Part shown: piece by piece, positions 50,039 through 61,096 of the stretch
How positions within the stretch are numbered: position 1 is the stretch's first letter
Layout of the letters: each line of letters opens with the position of its first letter
Source of the DNA: Streptomyces filipinensis
GTDB lineage: Bacteria > Actinomycetota > Actinomycetes > Streptomycetales > Streptomycetaceae
Direction of reading: 5' to 3'
Assembly: GCF_014649495.1 (NCBI RefSeq)
Contig: NZ_BMTD01000031.1
Span: 1 to 64,000 of the forward strand
Length of the DNA: 64,000 bases
Position numbers and translations under genes: made by a program
Notes under the pieces: model-generated
What the model saw: the letters and a program-made list of their open reading frames with translations, nothing else
Told to the model about the DNA's origin: nothing
Databases searched by the model: none

Positions 50039-51277
50039 ATGAGCGACGTCCGCATCGTCACCGAGGCCGAGCACAGGGACTGGCTGCGCGCGCATGCCGT
50101 CGGGTTCGTGCGGCCGCCCGTCCTGACACCCGAGCAGATCGAGGCCCGGCGGGCGCTGTTCGAGCCCGGCCGGCTGCTCGGCGCCTTCGACGACGGCCGC
50201 TGCGTGGCCACCTACCGTTCCTTCGCCCAGGAACTGACCGCGGTCGGCGGCGCGCCGGTGGCCGCGAACGCGATCACCAACGTCAGCGTCAGCCCCACCC
50301 ACCGCCGCCGCGGCCTGCTGAGCCGCATGGTGGAGCAGGACCTCGCGGCGGCGGAGGAGCGCGGTGACGTCGTCGCCACCCTGATCGCCGCCGAGTACCC
50401 GATCTACGGCCGCTACGGCTTCGGCCCGGTCACCTGGTCGACCCAGTGGACCGTCGAGGTGCCCCGGGCCGGCCTCGACCCGCGCTGGTCCGGGCCCGCC
50501 GACGGCGGCCGGATCGACCTCGTGGACGGCGAGGACGTGCGCAAGCTCGGCCCCGAGCTGTTCGAGCGGTTCCGCCGTCTGCAGCCCGGCGCGGTCAGCC
50601 GCGACGCGCTGTGGTGGCAGATGAACACCGGCGTGCTGCGCTACCACGGCGACTGGACCGAGCCTTTCTACGCCGTCTACCGAGCGGCCCACGGCGAGGT
50701 CGAGGGCCTGGTGGCGTACACGTCGGACGAGGTCTGGCACGGCAAGCAGCCGGATCAGACCGCCAGCGTGCTGGGGCTCATCGCCACGACCCCGCGGGCC
50801 GAGCGCGCCCTGTGGCACTTCCTGTGCTCGATCGACTGGATCACCAAGGTCAAGAGCGGCTACCGCGGCCCCGACGACCTGCTCCCCCTGCATCTTCCCG
50901 ACCCGCGCGCCGCCCGGATCACCGGGCACGCGGACTGGCTCTGGCTGCGGATCCTGGACGTCGTACGGGCCCTGGAGGCGCGGACGTACGACGCGGCGGG
51001 CACGGTGGTGCTGGAGGTCGTGGACGCCGCCGGGTCGGCGGGGGGCCGCTTCCGGCTGGAGGCCTCGCCCGAGGGGGTGTCCTGTGTGCCGACGCGCGCC
51101 CAGGGCGCCGATCTCACGCTGGACGTGGCGGAGCTGGCCTCGGTCTGGCTCGGTGGCGAGTCGGTGCTGCGGCTCGCCGCGCTCGGCCGGGTCCAGGAAG
51201 AACGAGAGGGCGCCGCCCGGAAGGCCGACGCCCTGTTCCGCTCGCCCGGGCGGCCGTGGTGCCCGGACATGTTCTGA
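50039..51277 (+). CDS. Eis-like GNAT acetyltransferase
   Basis: A 412-aa protein of the Eis family (tandem GNAT plus C-terminal SCP2-like domain). The acetyl-CoA loop is SPTHRRRGLLSRMV at about residues 82-95, and the C-terminus ends in a carboxylate (PDMF) as in Eis enzymes, where it serves catalysis. Eis proteins acetylate amines of aminoglycosides or peptides; the substrate here is unknown. ATG 50039 lies 6 bases after TACGGT, indicating a leaderless mRNA. It is followed by a 19-bp repeat array. Confidence 0.9.
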   Translation: MSDVRIVTEAEHRDWLRAHAVGFVRPPVLTPEQIEARRALFEPGRLLGAFDDGRCVATYRSFAQELTAVGGAPVAANAITNVSVSPTHRRRGLLSRMVEQDLAAAEERGDVVATLIAAEYPIYGRYGFGPVTWSTQWTVEVPRAGLDPRWSGPADGGRIDLVDGEDVRKLGPELFERFRRLQPGAVSRDALWWQMNTGVLRYHGDWTEPFYAVYRAAHGEVEGLVAYTSDEVWHGKQPDQTASVLGLIATTPRAERALWHFLCSIDWITKVKSGYRGPDDLLPLHLPDPRAARITGHADWLWLRILDVVRALEARTYDAAGTVVLEVVDAAGSAGGRFRLEASPEGVSCVPTRAQGADLTLDVAELASVWLGGESVLRLAALGRVQEEREGAARKADALFRSPGRPWCPDMF

Positions 51278-51322
51278 CCGCTCCTCTCACCCGGTGACGC
51301 TGACTGTGCATCCGTAGCGAGC

Positions 51323-51391
51323 TGTTCAGTTGTGGCTGTGCCGCGGTGTTCGGTTGTGACTGTGCGATGTCGTGTTCAGTTGTGACTGTGC
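51323..51391. repeat. Three-copy 19-bp repeat array
   Basis: TGTTCAGTTGTGACTGTGC-type units occur at 51323-51341, 51347-51365 and 51373-51391 (two have one substitution). A partial TGACTGTGC is at 51301. Each contains the inverted pair CAGT-N4-ACTG or a one-base variant. Spacers of 5 and 7 bases are too short for CRISPR; a protein binding array is more likely. Confidence 0.8.
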
Positions 51392-51482
51392 GCTTCGGTG
51401 GCCGTCCCCTGTCCGGGCTCCCGGCTCCCCTCCGGAAGGGAGCCCGGTCGGCCAACCACTGGGAAGCTTGACCATGTCGTGC

Positions 51483-51499
51483 GAGTTGGCAGCCAACTC
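51483..51499. promoter_or_regulatory. Palindromic operator upstream of devE
   Basis: GAGTTGGC-A-GCCAACTC, a perfect 17-base palindrome. Its 13-base core GTTGGCAGCCAAC recurs upstream of the paralogous devA at 52541-52553, making it the likely binding site for one or both GntR-type proteins. Confidence 0.75.
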
Positions 51500-51584
51500 A
51501 CAGTACTTATCTCCGTTGGGTGGCGGCTCATAACCAGCTGTCGGTGAACTGCCGTAACTTGGCGGGAAGTTGTAGTGTTTGTCC

Positions 51585-52490
51585 GTGGACCCGGAGCACG
51601 CCTCCGTCAGTGGACGGACGAGGTCACACCGGCCTCACGCGTCCCGCGACATCGCCGACGAACTGCGCACCCGGATCAGGTCCGGTGTGCTGCGGGCGGG
51701 GCAGCGCATGCCCACACAGGCCGAACTGGCCGACGAGTTCGGGGTCGAACGGGGCGCGGTGCGGCAGGCGTTGCGCATCCTGCAGTCGGAGCGGCTGCTG
51801 ACCAACGTTTCGAAGGGCAGCCCGGCCAGGGTGGCGGCGGTGCCGGGGCCGGTGTCCCCGCCGGTCGGCCCGGCCGCGTCGCCGCGGCCCACCCTGGCCG
51901 GCCTCGCCCCCCGCATCGCGGAGGCCTTCGCCGCCCCGCACGTGCGCATCGACGCGCTGTGCCTGACCGCGGTGTCGCTCACGCTGGCCATCGGCGAGCC
52001 GCTCCGGCAGATCCATGCGGGGCGGCGGAAACCGGCCAAGATCGACGTCCGGGTGCTGCTGCCCAGCCGGGACATCGACCTCGCCTTCCCGGCGCCGGTG
52101 TCCGCCGACGACGGAGGGCTGCTGCACCGCCGCTGGCTGGCCCAGCGCAACGCCCAGGGCCAGGTGCTGCGGCAGAACCTGCTGGCCCTGTACGCCACGC
52201 ACGGCGTCGACGTACGGGTCTCCTTCCGGGCCCTGCCGTTCACCCCGCCGGTCAAGCTGTACCTGCTCAACGGCTCGGAGGCGCTGTTCGCGTACTACAC
52301 GCTCAAGCGCCGCGAGCGGGAGATCGAGCAGGCGCACCTGGAGCTGTACGACGCCGACGGCACGCGCTCGATGCTGTTCGCGTTCGAGCAGCGGGCCGGG
52401 CGGCGGGACGCCGCGTTCGTGGAGGAGTCGCGGCTGTGGTTCGAGGCGCTGTGGGAGACGATCAGTTCGGACCTGCTGCTCAGCCCCTAG
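51585..52490 (+). CDS. devE: GntR-family regulator DevE (DevA paralogue)
   Basis: A 301-aa regulator. The winged HTH lies near residues 20-75 (DIADELRTRIRSGVLRAGQR, then PTQAELADEFGVERGAVRQA). The C-terminal domain (RIDALCLTAVSLTLAIGEPL ... FRALPFTPPVKLYLLNGSEA) is nearly superimposable on the adjacent gene's. In S. coelicolor devE neighbours the developmental gene devA. GTG 51585 is chosen because TAGTGT lies 6 bases upstream, matching the devA layout, so leaderless expression is likely. Confidence 0.88.
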   Translation: MDPEHASVSGRTRSHRPHASRDIADELRTRIRSGVLRAGQRMPTQAELADEFGVERGAVRQALRILQSERLLTNVSKGSPARVAAVPGPVSPPVGPAASPRPTLAGLAPRIAEAFAAPHVRIDALCLTAVSLTLAIGEPLRQIHAGRRKPAKIDVRVLLPSRDIDLAFPAPVSADDGGLLHRRWLAQRNAQGQVLRQNLLALYATHGVDVRVSFRALPFTPPVKLYLLNGSEALFAYYTLKRREREIEQAHLELYDADGTRSMLFAFEQRAGRRDAAFVEESRLWFEALWETISSDLLLSP

Positions 52491-52540
52491 GCCCCGGCGT
52501 CACATTCCCGCGTGCCGCGCGGCTTCGCCAACTCGCAAAC

Positions 52541-52553
52541 GTTGGCAGCCAAC
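52541..52553. promoter_or_regulatory. Palindromic operator upstream of devA
   Basis: GTTGGC-A-GCCAAC, identical to the core of the devE palindrome, 35 bases before the devA start and just upstream of its -10 box (TAGCGT, 52577-52582). A protein bound here would block RNA polymerase. Confidence 0.75.
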
Positions 52554-52588
52554 TCCCCCTAGATGGATCAGAGTTGTAGCGTTTGGTC

Positions 52589-53464
52589 GTGACCCAGGAG
52601 CATATGGCAGTGAACGGCAGCGGAAGACGCACGCCTCAGGAGATCGCCGGCACCCTGCGCGAGCGCATCCGCACCGGTGTGCTGCGGCCCGGCCAGCGGC
52701 TGCCGACCCAGGCCGAGCTGGCCGGGGAGTTCGGGGTCGAGCGGGGTGCCGTGCGCCAGGCGCTGCGGCTGCTGCACGAGGACGGGCTGCTCAGCGGCGT
52801 CACCAAGGGCAGCCCGCCCCGGGTCGCCGAGCCGCAGCCCGGACGGGAGGAGCCCCAGCCGACGATGGTGGCGCTCGCGCCCCGGCTGACCGAGGCGTTC
52901 TCGGCGCCGCACGTGCGCATCGACGCCGTCTGCCTGACCGCGCAGAGCCTGATCCCGGCGCTCGGTGAGCCGCTGCGCCTGGTCCACGAGGGCCGGCTGC
53001 GCCCCGAGCGGATCGACGCCCGCGTCCTGCTGCCGTCCCGCGACATCAACCTCGCCTTCCCGGTCTCGGTCGACGCCGGGAGCGAGGAGGACGAGGCCGT
53101 CCACCAGCGCTGGCTGGCGATGCGCAACGCCCAGGGCCAGGTGCTCCAGTACAACCTCCAGGCGCTGCGCGGAACCCACGACATCGACGTCCACGTCACC
53201 TTCCGGGCCCTGCCGTTCACCCCTCCGGTCAAGCTGTACCTGCTCAACGGGGCGGAGGCGCTGTTCGCGTACTACAAGATCGAGCGCCGCGAGGAGCCCA
53301 CGGACAGCGGGACGCTCAAGATGTACGACGCCGTCGGCTCCGAGTCGCTGCTGTTCTCCTTCGAACAGCGGGCCGGTCAGCGGGACGCGGCGTTCGTGGA
53401 GCAATCACAGAAGTGGTTCGACGCCCTCTGGGAAACCATCACGACGGACCTGACACTCTCCTAG
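52589..53464 (+). CDS. devA: GntR-family developmental regulator DevA
   Basis: A 291-aa GntR-type regulator required for aerial growth in S. coelicolor. The winged HTH spans about residues 15-75 (TLRERIRTGVLRPGQRLPTQ, then AELAGEFGVERGAVRQALRL); the effector domain resembles that of DevE throughout. GTG 52589 lies 6 bases after TAGCGT; ATG 52604 is an alternative start. The stop TAG overlaps the GTG of devB by one base (TAGTG), so devAB is an operon with coupled translation. The upstream palindrome suggests autoregulation, as reported for devA. Confidence 0.9.
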   Translation: MTQEHMAVNGSGRRTPQEIAGTLRERIRTGVLRPGQRLPTQAELAGEFGVERGAVRQALRLLHEDGLLSGVTKGSPPRVAEPQPGREEPQPTMVALAPRLTEAFSAPHVRIDAVCLTAQSLIPALGEPLRLVHEGRLRPERIDARVLLPSRDINLAFPVSVDAGSEEDEAVHQRWLAMRNAQGQVLQYNLQALRGTHDIDVHVTFRALPFTPPVKLYLLNGAEALFAYYKIERREEPTDSGTLKMYDAVGSESLLFSFEQRAGQRDAAFVEQSQKWFDALWETITTDLTLS

Positions 53465-54225
53465 TGACTTCTGATGCGACTTCTGATGCAACGTCTGGTG
53501 CGACCTCTGGTGCCCATGAGATCGAGAAGCTTCGGGAACTGATCACACCAGCCCGGTTCGTGCTCTGGGACTTCGACGGGCCGATCTGCCGGCTCTTCGC
53601 CGGGCACAAGGCGGAACGGGTGGCCGCGGACCTCGTGGAGTGGCTCGCCCGGCAGGGCCTGCACGGTCTGCTCACCGACACCGAACGGGACACCCTGGAC
53701 CCGCAGGTCGTGCTGCGCGCGGTGGGCCGCAGACGCCCGGGCAGCGACCTGGTCGCCGGGCTGGAGGAGCGGCTCACCCAGGAGGAGCTGCGGGCCGCCG
53801 CCTCCGCGCTGCCCACCGCCTACGCCGACCCGCTGATCCGCACCTGGACGGCCGTCGGCGCCCGGCTGGCCGTCACCACCAACAACTCGCCCCGCGCGGC
53901 CCGCACCTACCTGGAGACCCGCGGCCTCACCGGCTGCTTCAGCCCGCATCTGTACGGCCGCACCGATCAGCTGCACCACCTCAAACCGCACCCGCAGTGC
54001 CTCAACCGGGCCCTGAACGCGATGGGCGCCGCGCCCTCGGCCGCCCTGATGATCGGCGACGCCCCCTCGGACCTCGCCGCGGCCCGCGCCGCGGGCGTTC
54101 CGTTCCTCGGCTACGCGCGTAACGAGGCGAAGGAGGCGGTGCTGCGCGCCGCGGGCGCCCAACGGGTCGTACGGTCGCTCCAGCCTCTGCTGCGATTGCT
54201 CCGGAGCAGCCGCCCGGTCGGCTAG
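53464..54225 (+). CDS. devB: HAD-superfamily phosphatase DevB
   Basis: A 253-aa hydrolase. HAD motifs are complete: motif I DFDGPICRLF (nucleophile Asp in VLWDFDG), motif II TTNNS, motif III Lys in LKPHPQ and motif IV IGDAPSDL. A helical cap lies between I and II. Substrate unknown. GTG 53464 has no ribosome binding site and relies on coupling to devA (1-base overlap). The first 17 residues are a (Thr-Ser-Asp/Gly-Ala)4 repeat encoded by four 12-bp units, unlike the rest of the protein. Confidence 0.88.
   Translation: MTSDATSDATSGATSGAHEIEKLRELITPARFVLWDFDGPICRLFAGHKAERVAADLVEWLARQGLHGLLTDTERDTLDPQVVLRAVGRRRPGSDLVAGLEERLTQEELRAAASALPTAYADPLIRTWTAVGARLAVTTNNSPRAARTYLETRGLTGCFSPHLYGRTDQLHHLKPHPQCLNRALNAMGAAPSAALMIGDAPSDLAAARAAGVPFLGYARNEAKEAVLRAAGAQRVVRSLQPLLRLLRSSRPVG
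53467..53514 (+). repeat. Four 12-bp tandem repeats at the 5' end of devB
   Basis: Four imperfect copies of ACTTCTGATGCG encode Thr-Ser-Asp-Ala twice and Thr-Ser-Gly-Ala twice directly after the start codon. GC content is clearly lower than the surrounding gene. Confidence 0.9.
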
Positions 54226-54322
54226 CATGCCGACACGTCCGAGTCACCGCTCGGGCGCGTGCGTAACCGCGCGGGAGGAACGGCCAGCCTTCCTCTCCGC
54301 GCGATCGACCCCGGAGCGGCCA

Positions 54323-56569
54323 GTGGGCGCACCGCCTGTTCCCCGTGCCGCGGCCCAGGGACACGCCGGCAGAGTTCGGACGGACGTCGTCCGGGCCTTC
54401 GTGGCCCGCGCGGTCGCCACCCGGCCGAGGGGCACCGGCTTCCACCACGACGACCACGTGCTGCCGCTGACCGAGCCGCTGGCCCGGTTGCTCGGCCGGG
54501 AGCCGGGCACCCCGGTGACCGTGCGGGTGCCGCGGCCCGACGTACCGCCGGTGGTGATCCGGACCTGGGCCGGCGAGCCGGAGATCCTGCGGGCGGTGCG
54601 GGCCGTGCTGCCGAACGTGCCGGAGTGCCTGCTGGAGGGGGACGGCTTCGCCCTCCACAGCCATGTCGAGGGCACCTCGCTGGCCGAGCTGAGCGGCCCC
54701 GGCGAACCGGTCGACGGGACCCTGCTGACGGAGCTGGCGGAACTGCTGGCCGCCATCGTGCAGGTGCGCGTCGCGGCCTTGCCGCCGCTGCCGCCGTCCT
54801 GGCCGGGCAACCACACCGATTCCCAGGGCTTTCTGCGCGCCCTCGCCCACCAGGCCGACCGGCAGGTCCGCCGGCCCAACTGGCGGCGGTACGGCGGCCT
54901 GTTCACGGCCCTCGGTGTGCCCGAGGACGCCCTGCAGCGGTTCGCCGAGCGGGTGCCGTCGATGACCCGGCGGCCGTACGGCCTGTTCCACGGCGATCTG
55001 CACCGCGGCAGTGTGGTGGTACCGGCCGCCGGTGCCCCGCCGCTGCACTGCCTGGGCTGGGAACTGGCCGGCTACGGCGACCCCTTGCACGACCTCGCCG
55101 TCCACCTCGTGCGGATGCGCTACCCCGACCACCAGTGGCCCGAGGCCACCGGGGCCTGGGAGAGCGCCGTACGCCGGGTGCGGCCCGCCGCGGTCGCCGG
55201 ACTGCACAAGGACCTGCGCCACTACATCGCCTTCGAGCACGCGCAGTCGTTGTACGCGGACGTGATCCGCGCCGCGCGCTCCCTGGAGGACGCCTTCGGC
55301 CAGGAGCGCCTGGACGAGGCGACCGCCGCCGTCCACGCGGCCCTGGGCCGCGCCACCGAGCCGCTGCGGCTGGGCCGGGTGCCGGAGCGGGGGGAGATCG
55401 AGCGGATCCTGTTCCGGCGGGGCGTCTCGGCCGGCGCCCGGCGACCCGGCGCGGTGGGCCCCGCGCGCCGGGGCATCGCCTGGCTGCCGGACCGGCGGGT
55501 GCCCGAGCACCCGGCGTTCTCGCACTCCGCGGTCGCCGACGCGCTGTTCCTGGAGGGCGCCGCACCGGCCGAGCGGGTGTTCAAGGGCGCCGCGCACCTC
55601 AGCACGGTGATCCAGGTCCCCGGCGCGTCCTTCCCCGTCGTCGTCCGCCGCGAGGCGACCGTGGTCCTGCGGCGCGAGCGCAGCTTCCTCAGCGAGCACG
55701 CGGTGCTCGCGGCGATCGAGCGCTCCGGGGCGCCGGTGGCAGCGCCCCGGGTGCTGGCGCTCGGCGAGAGCCACGCCACCGATCCCGGCCACCGCTACGG
55801 CGGGGACCGGTTCGCCGTCCACACCTACGAGGCCGGCCGCGACCTCGGCCGCAGGCCCGAGCACCCCGTGCACGGGCTGCGGCCGCACGAGGCGGACCGC
55901 CTGGTCGACCAGCTGGCCGCGCTGGCCGGGATCGACTACACCCCGGTCGACCCGGTGGCCGGCCGGCCCGGCTTCCACGGCTGGCTCAGCGACCAGCTGG
56001 TCGCGCTGGTGGCCGGGCTGCCCCGCAAGTCACAGCAGCTGGCCCGCTTCCTCGGCCTGCCCGACGCGCCCCGGCTGCGCGAGATCCTCGCCCGGCACCA
56101 GGTCACCGACCGCGCCCCCGCCCTGCTGCACGGCGACCTCAACCCCTGGAACCTGGTGCGCCGCGACGACGATCTGGCGCTGACCCTCATCGACTGGGAG
56201 CTGGCCCTGGTCGGCGATCCGCTGTACGAGCTGGTCCGGCACATGCACCTCACCCCGACCCGGCCGGAGATCCGCGACCGCATGTTCCGCCGCTGGGAGA
56301 GGCTGCTGCCCGCCCGGTTCACCCGGAACTGGCAGCAGGACTGGCGGGTCTACCGGTGGATCGAGATCGTCCGCTCCGCCTACGTCGACCTCGACCGGCT
56401 GGTCACCGGGACGAGCCTGGACGCCCCCAACGTCCGCCGCGCCGTGGAGTCGTACGCGATGACCCTGGCGGCGGCCACGGCCTCCCTGGGGCTGTCGTCC
56501 CGGCGCCGCACCGCCCCGGCGCTCCCCCGCACCCTGGCCTGGCCCACCCGCCCGGGCGGCGCTGCGTAG
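54323..56569 (+). CDS. Double-domain aminoglycoside phosphotransferase-like (APH) kinase
   Basis: A large protein with two tandem APH/choline-kinase-like domains. The N-terminal domain has a Brenner-like motif FHGDLHRGS and a degenerate acidic motif (CLGWELAGYGDPLHD). The C-terminal domain has LLHGDLNPWNLV and LIDWELALVGDPLYEL with catalytic Asp and metal-binding Asp. Only the second looks fully active, so the first may be regulatory. The small-molecule substrate is unknown. GTG 54323 has GGAG 6 bases upstream; the frame is open to ATG 54227, which follows the devB stop by one base, so the true start is uncertain. Typical codon bias begins only after about 54370. Confidence 0.8.
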   Translation: MGAPPVPRAAAQGHAGRVRTDVVRAFVARAVATRPRGTGFHHDDHVLPLTEPLARLLGREPGTPVTVRVPRPDVPPVVIRTWAGEPEILRAVRAVLPNVPECLLEGDGFALHSHVEGTSLAELSGPGEPVDGTLLTELAELLAAIVQVRVAALPPLPPSWPGNHTDSQGFLRALAHQADRQVRRPNWRRYGGLFTALGVPEDALQRFAERVPSMTRRPYGLFHGDLHRGSVVVPAAGAPPLHCLGWELAGYGDPLHDLAVHLVRMRYPDHQWPEATGAWESAVRRVRPAAVAGLHKDLRHYIAFEHAQSLYADVIRAARSLEDAFGQERLDEATAAVHAALGRATEPLRLGRVPERGEIERILFRRGVSAGARRPGAVGPARRGIAWLPDRRVPEHPAFSHSAVADALFLEGAAPAERVFKGAAHLSTVIQVPGASFPVVVRREATVVLRRERSFLSEHAVLAAIERSGAPVAAPRVLALGESHATDPGHRYGGDRFAVHTYEAGRDLGRRPEHPVHGLRPHEADRLVDQLAALAGIDYTPVDPVAGRPGFHGWLSDQLVALVAGLPRKSQQLARFLGLPDAPRLREILARHQVTDRAPALLHGDLNPWNLVRRDDDLALTLIDWELALVGDPLYELVRHMHLTPTRPEIRDRMFRRWERLLPARFTRNWQQDWRVYRWIEIVRSAYVDLDRLVTGTSLDAPNVRRAVESYAMTLAAATASLGLSSRRRTAPALPRTLAWPTRPGGAA

Positions 56570-56618
56570 GCTCGCCCCATGGGTGAGACGGGCCTGCGTG
56601 AGCGCGGGAAGCGGCGTC

Positions 56619-58985
<2,367 letters not shown>

Positions 58986-59208
58986 GGCGGCCACGCTAGC
59001 GGGGACGCACCGTCCGGCGCTTCTCGAATCCTGACCGACGCATGCCCGTTTTGTCCGCCCTGCGGGTTCCCGCATTGCGGATTGCCGAACAACGTGCACG
59101 GTTCAATCAGTCTCGCCGGTCGGGAAAGCTCTCCCTCGTCAAGAAACAGCGCGGGCGGAATTCGCTCATGAATTCCCCATTCTGTACGACGGGAAGGCGG
59201 TGGCATCG

Positions 59209-59958
59209 GTGGCCGGAAAGGCCGTGGTGACCGGGGCGAGCAGCGGAATAGGCGCGGCGACCGCGCGCCGGCTGGCGAAGGACGGTTTCGAGGTGGTGGC
59301 CGTCGCACGGCGCGCGGACCGGCTGCGGCGGCTGGCCGAGGAGACCGGTGTACGGCCGTACGCGCTGGACGTCACCGACGACACGGCCGTACGGCGCCTG
59401 GCGGCCGCGCTCGACTCCTGCGACGTGCTGGTGAACAACGCGGGCGGCGCCCTGGGCGCGGAGCCCGTGGCCGAGGCGGACCCGGCCGACTGGGAGCGGA
59501 TGTACGCCGTGAACGTGCTGGGCAGCCTGCGCGTCACCCAGGCCCTGCTGCCGCTGCTGCGCGCCGGGCAGGGCGGCACCGTCGTCACCGTGACCTCCAC
59601 CGCGGCCTTCGCGGCCTACGAGGGCGGTGGCGGCTACTGCGCGGCCAAGTACGCCGAGCGCGCGCTCACCGAGACCCTGCGCCTGGAGCTGTGCGGCGAG
59701 CCCGTCCGGGTGGTCGAGGTGGCGCCCGGGATGGTCAGGACCGAGGAGTTCGCCCTCAACCGCATGCGCGGCGACGCCGAACGGGCCGCGGCCGTCTACG
59801 ACGGCGTCGACCGCCCCCTCAGCGCCGACGACGTCGCCGAGTGCGTGGCGCTGGCGGTCGGGCTGCCCCAGCACGTCAACGTCGACCGTCTCGTCGTCCG
59901 CCCCCTGGCCCAGGCGGCCCAGCACAAGCTGCACCGCGGCCCCCTGTTCCGCACCTGA
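59209..59958 (+). CDS. Short-chain dehydrogenase/reductase (first gene of the putative biosynthetic operon)
   Basis: A 249-aa classical SDR. The cofactor motif TGASSGIG, NNAG and the active-site Y-C-A-A-K (in GGGGYCAAKYAERAL) are intact, so an NAD(P)H-dependent alcohol/ketone oxidoreduction is expected. GTG 59209 (VAGKAVVTG) is preferred over GTG 59200 because GGAAGG is 11 bases upstream of the former but only 2 bases from the latter. The SGNH hydrolase gene follows after 56 bases on the same strand. Similar SDRs exist outside clusters, so membership in the pathway is likely but unproven. Confidence 0.85.
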   Translation: MAGKAVVTGASSGIGAATARRLAKDGFEVVAVARRADRLRRLAEETGVRPYALDVTDDTAVRRLAAALDSCDVLVNNAGGALGAEPVAEADPADWERMYAVNVLGSLRVTQALLPLLRAGQGGTVVTVTSTAAFAAYEGGGGYCAAKYAERALTETLRLELCGEPVRVVEVAPGMVRTEEFALNRMRGDAERAAAVYDGVDRPLSADDVAECVALAVGLPQHVNVDRLVVRPLAQAAQHKLHRGPLFRT

Positions 59959-60014
59959 GCCCCTGCCGCCCTGTCCACCGCCCCCGACCGCACGAGCCGA
60001 GGAGTGCGCCCGAC

Positions 60015-61052
60015 GTGAAGCTCCACCGTGACGAACTGACCCCGCATATGCAGGAGTACACGCGGTTCGACGACCGCGGCGAGGCCCGCTATCTGCCCTA
60101 CCTCATGTACTTCCACCGGGCCGGCTACCGGTCCCCCGTCATCAACACCGACCGGGCCGGCTTCCGGCTCTCGCACGGCCCGGACGGCGAGACGGCCTCC
60201 GCGGCCGGCCGGATGCCCGCCGGACCGGTGCGGCTGGTCTCCGGCAGCTCCACCGTGCTCGGCATCGGCGCCACCAGCGACGCCACCACCCTCGCCTCGC
60301 AGCTGTGGCGCAAGCACGCCCCGTCGGCGCCGTGGCTCAACTTCGGCGGCCGCTGCTACAACTCCACGCAGGAACTGCTGCTGTTCACGCTGTACCGCCA
60401 TCTGCTGCCGGAGATCGAGGAGATCGTCGTCTTCTCGGGGCTCAACGACCTCACCGTCGGCCGGCTGCCCGAGTGGCAGCAGGGCGACCACGGCGCGTTC
60501 TGGTTCTGCGGTGAGTACTTCGACAAGATGGAAGAGCTGCGCGAGAGCAACCGCAGGGCCGCCGGCACCAAGCTGCTGGGCCGCCGCCCCGAGCGCCGCC
60601 GCACCATCTCCACGCACGACGACGTCCGCCGCGACATCCCCGCGGTCATCGACGCCGCCGCCGAGCTGACCCTGCGCCACCTGGACAGCTGGCGGCGGCT
60701 GGCCGGCCCGGCGGCCCGGCTGACGTACGTGCTGCAGCCGATGGCGCTGTGGATGCGCGACCGGCACGCGCCGCAGGAGCGGCTGCTCTTCGACGAGATC
60801 GACCGCATCTCCAAGCTGGGCACCTGGGAGGCCCTGTACGGCGACATCTCCCGCAAGGAGGTCGCCCGCGCCTTCTCCGACAAACTCGAAGCCGGCTGCG
60901 AGAAGCTCGGCATCCGTTATGTCGACCTCAATCCGGTCGTCGCCGAGGCGGTCACCGAGCGGGACTGGATCTTCGTGGACCGGGCGCACTACACCGATCA
61001 CGGCTACGACCTGGTGGCCCGCATTCTCGCCGAAACACTCGGCCTTTCCTGA
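60015..61052 (+). CDS. SGNH/GDSL-type hydrolase in the biosynthetic operon
   Basis: A 345-aa SGNH hydrolase or acyltransferase. The N-terminal VINTDRAGFRL segment (about residues 42-52) is common in polysaccharide- or secondary-metabolite-associated SGNH proteins. Block I is VSGSSTVLG with Ser near residue 79, block II Gly lies in NFGGRCYN, block III Asn in FSGLNDL and block V Asp/His in FVDRAHYTDHGYD. No signal peptide, so it acts in the cytoplasm, removing or adding an acyl group. GTG 60015 follows GGAGTG. The 30-aa peptide gene starts 44 bases downstream. Confidence 0.83.
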   Translation: MKLHRDELTPHMQEYTRFDDRGEARYLPYLMYFHRAGYRSPVINTDRAGFRLSHGPDGETASAAGRMPAGPVRLVSGSSTVLGIGATSDATTLASQLWRKHAPSAPWLNFGGRCYNSTQELLLFTLYRHLLPEIEEIVVFSGLNDLTVGRLPEWQQGDHGAFWFCGEYFDKMEELRESNRRAAGTKLLGRRPERRRTISTHDDVRRDIPAVIDAAAELTLRHLDSWRRLAGPAARLTYVLQPMALWMRDRHAPQERLLFDEIDRISKLGTWEALYGDISRKEVARAFSDKLEAGCEKLGIRYVDLNPVVAEAVTERDWIFVDRAHYTDHGYDLVARILAETLGLS

Positions 61053-61096
61053 CCTGGATTCTCCGGAGTTCTCCCTTCGAGAAAAGGCGATCACGC

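Larger units (their letters stand above)
51278..51584. other. Intergenic regulatory region upstream of devE
   Basis: A 307-base non-coding region with three 19-bp repeats (51323-51391), a palindrome (51483-51499) and the devE promoter. No gene is seen. Confidence 0.75.

Noticed and set aside
51323..51391. Three repeats considered as a CRISPR array
   Set aside because: Spacers are only 5 and 7 bases and no cas genes are present.
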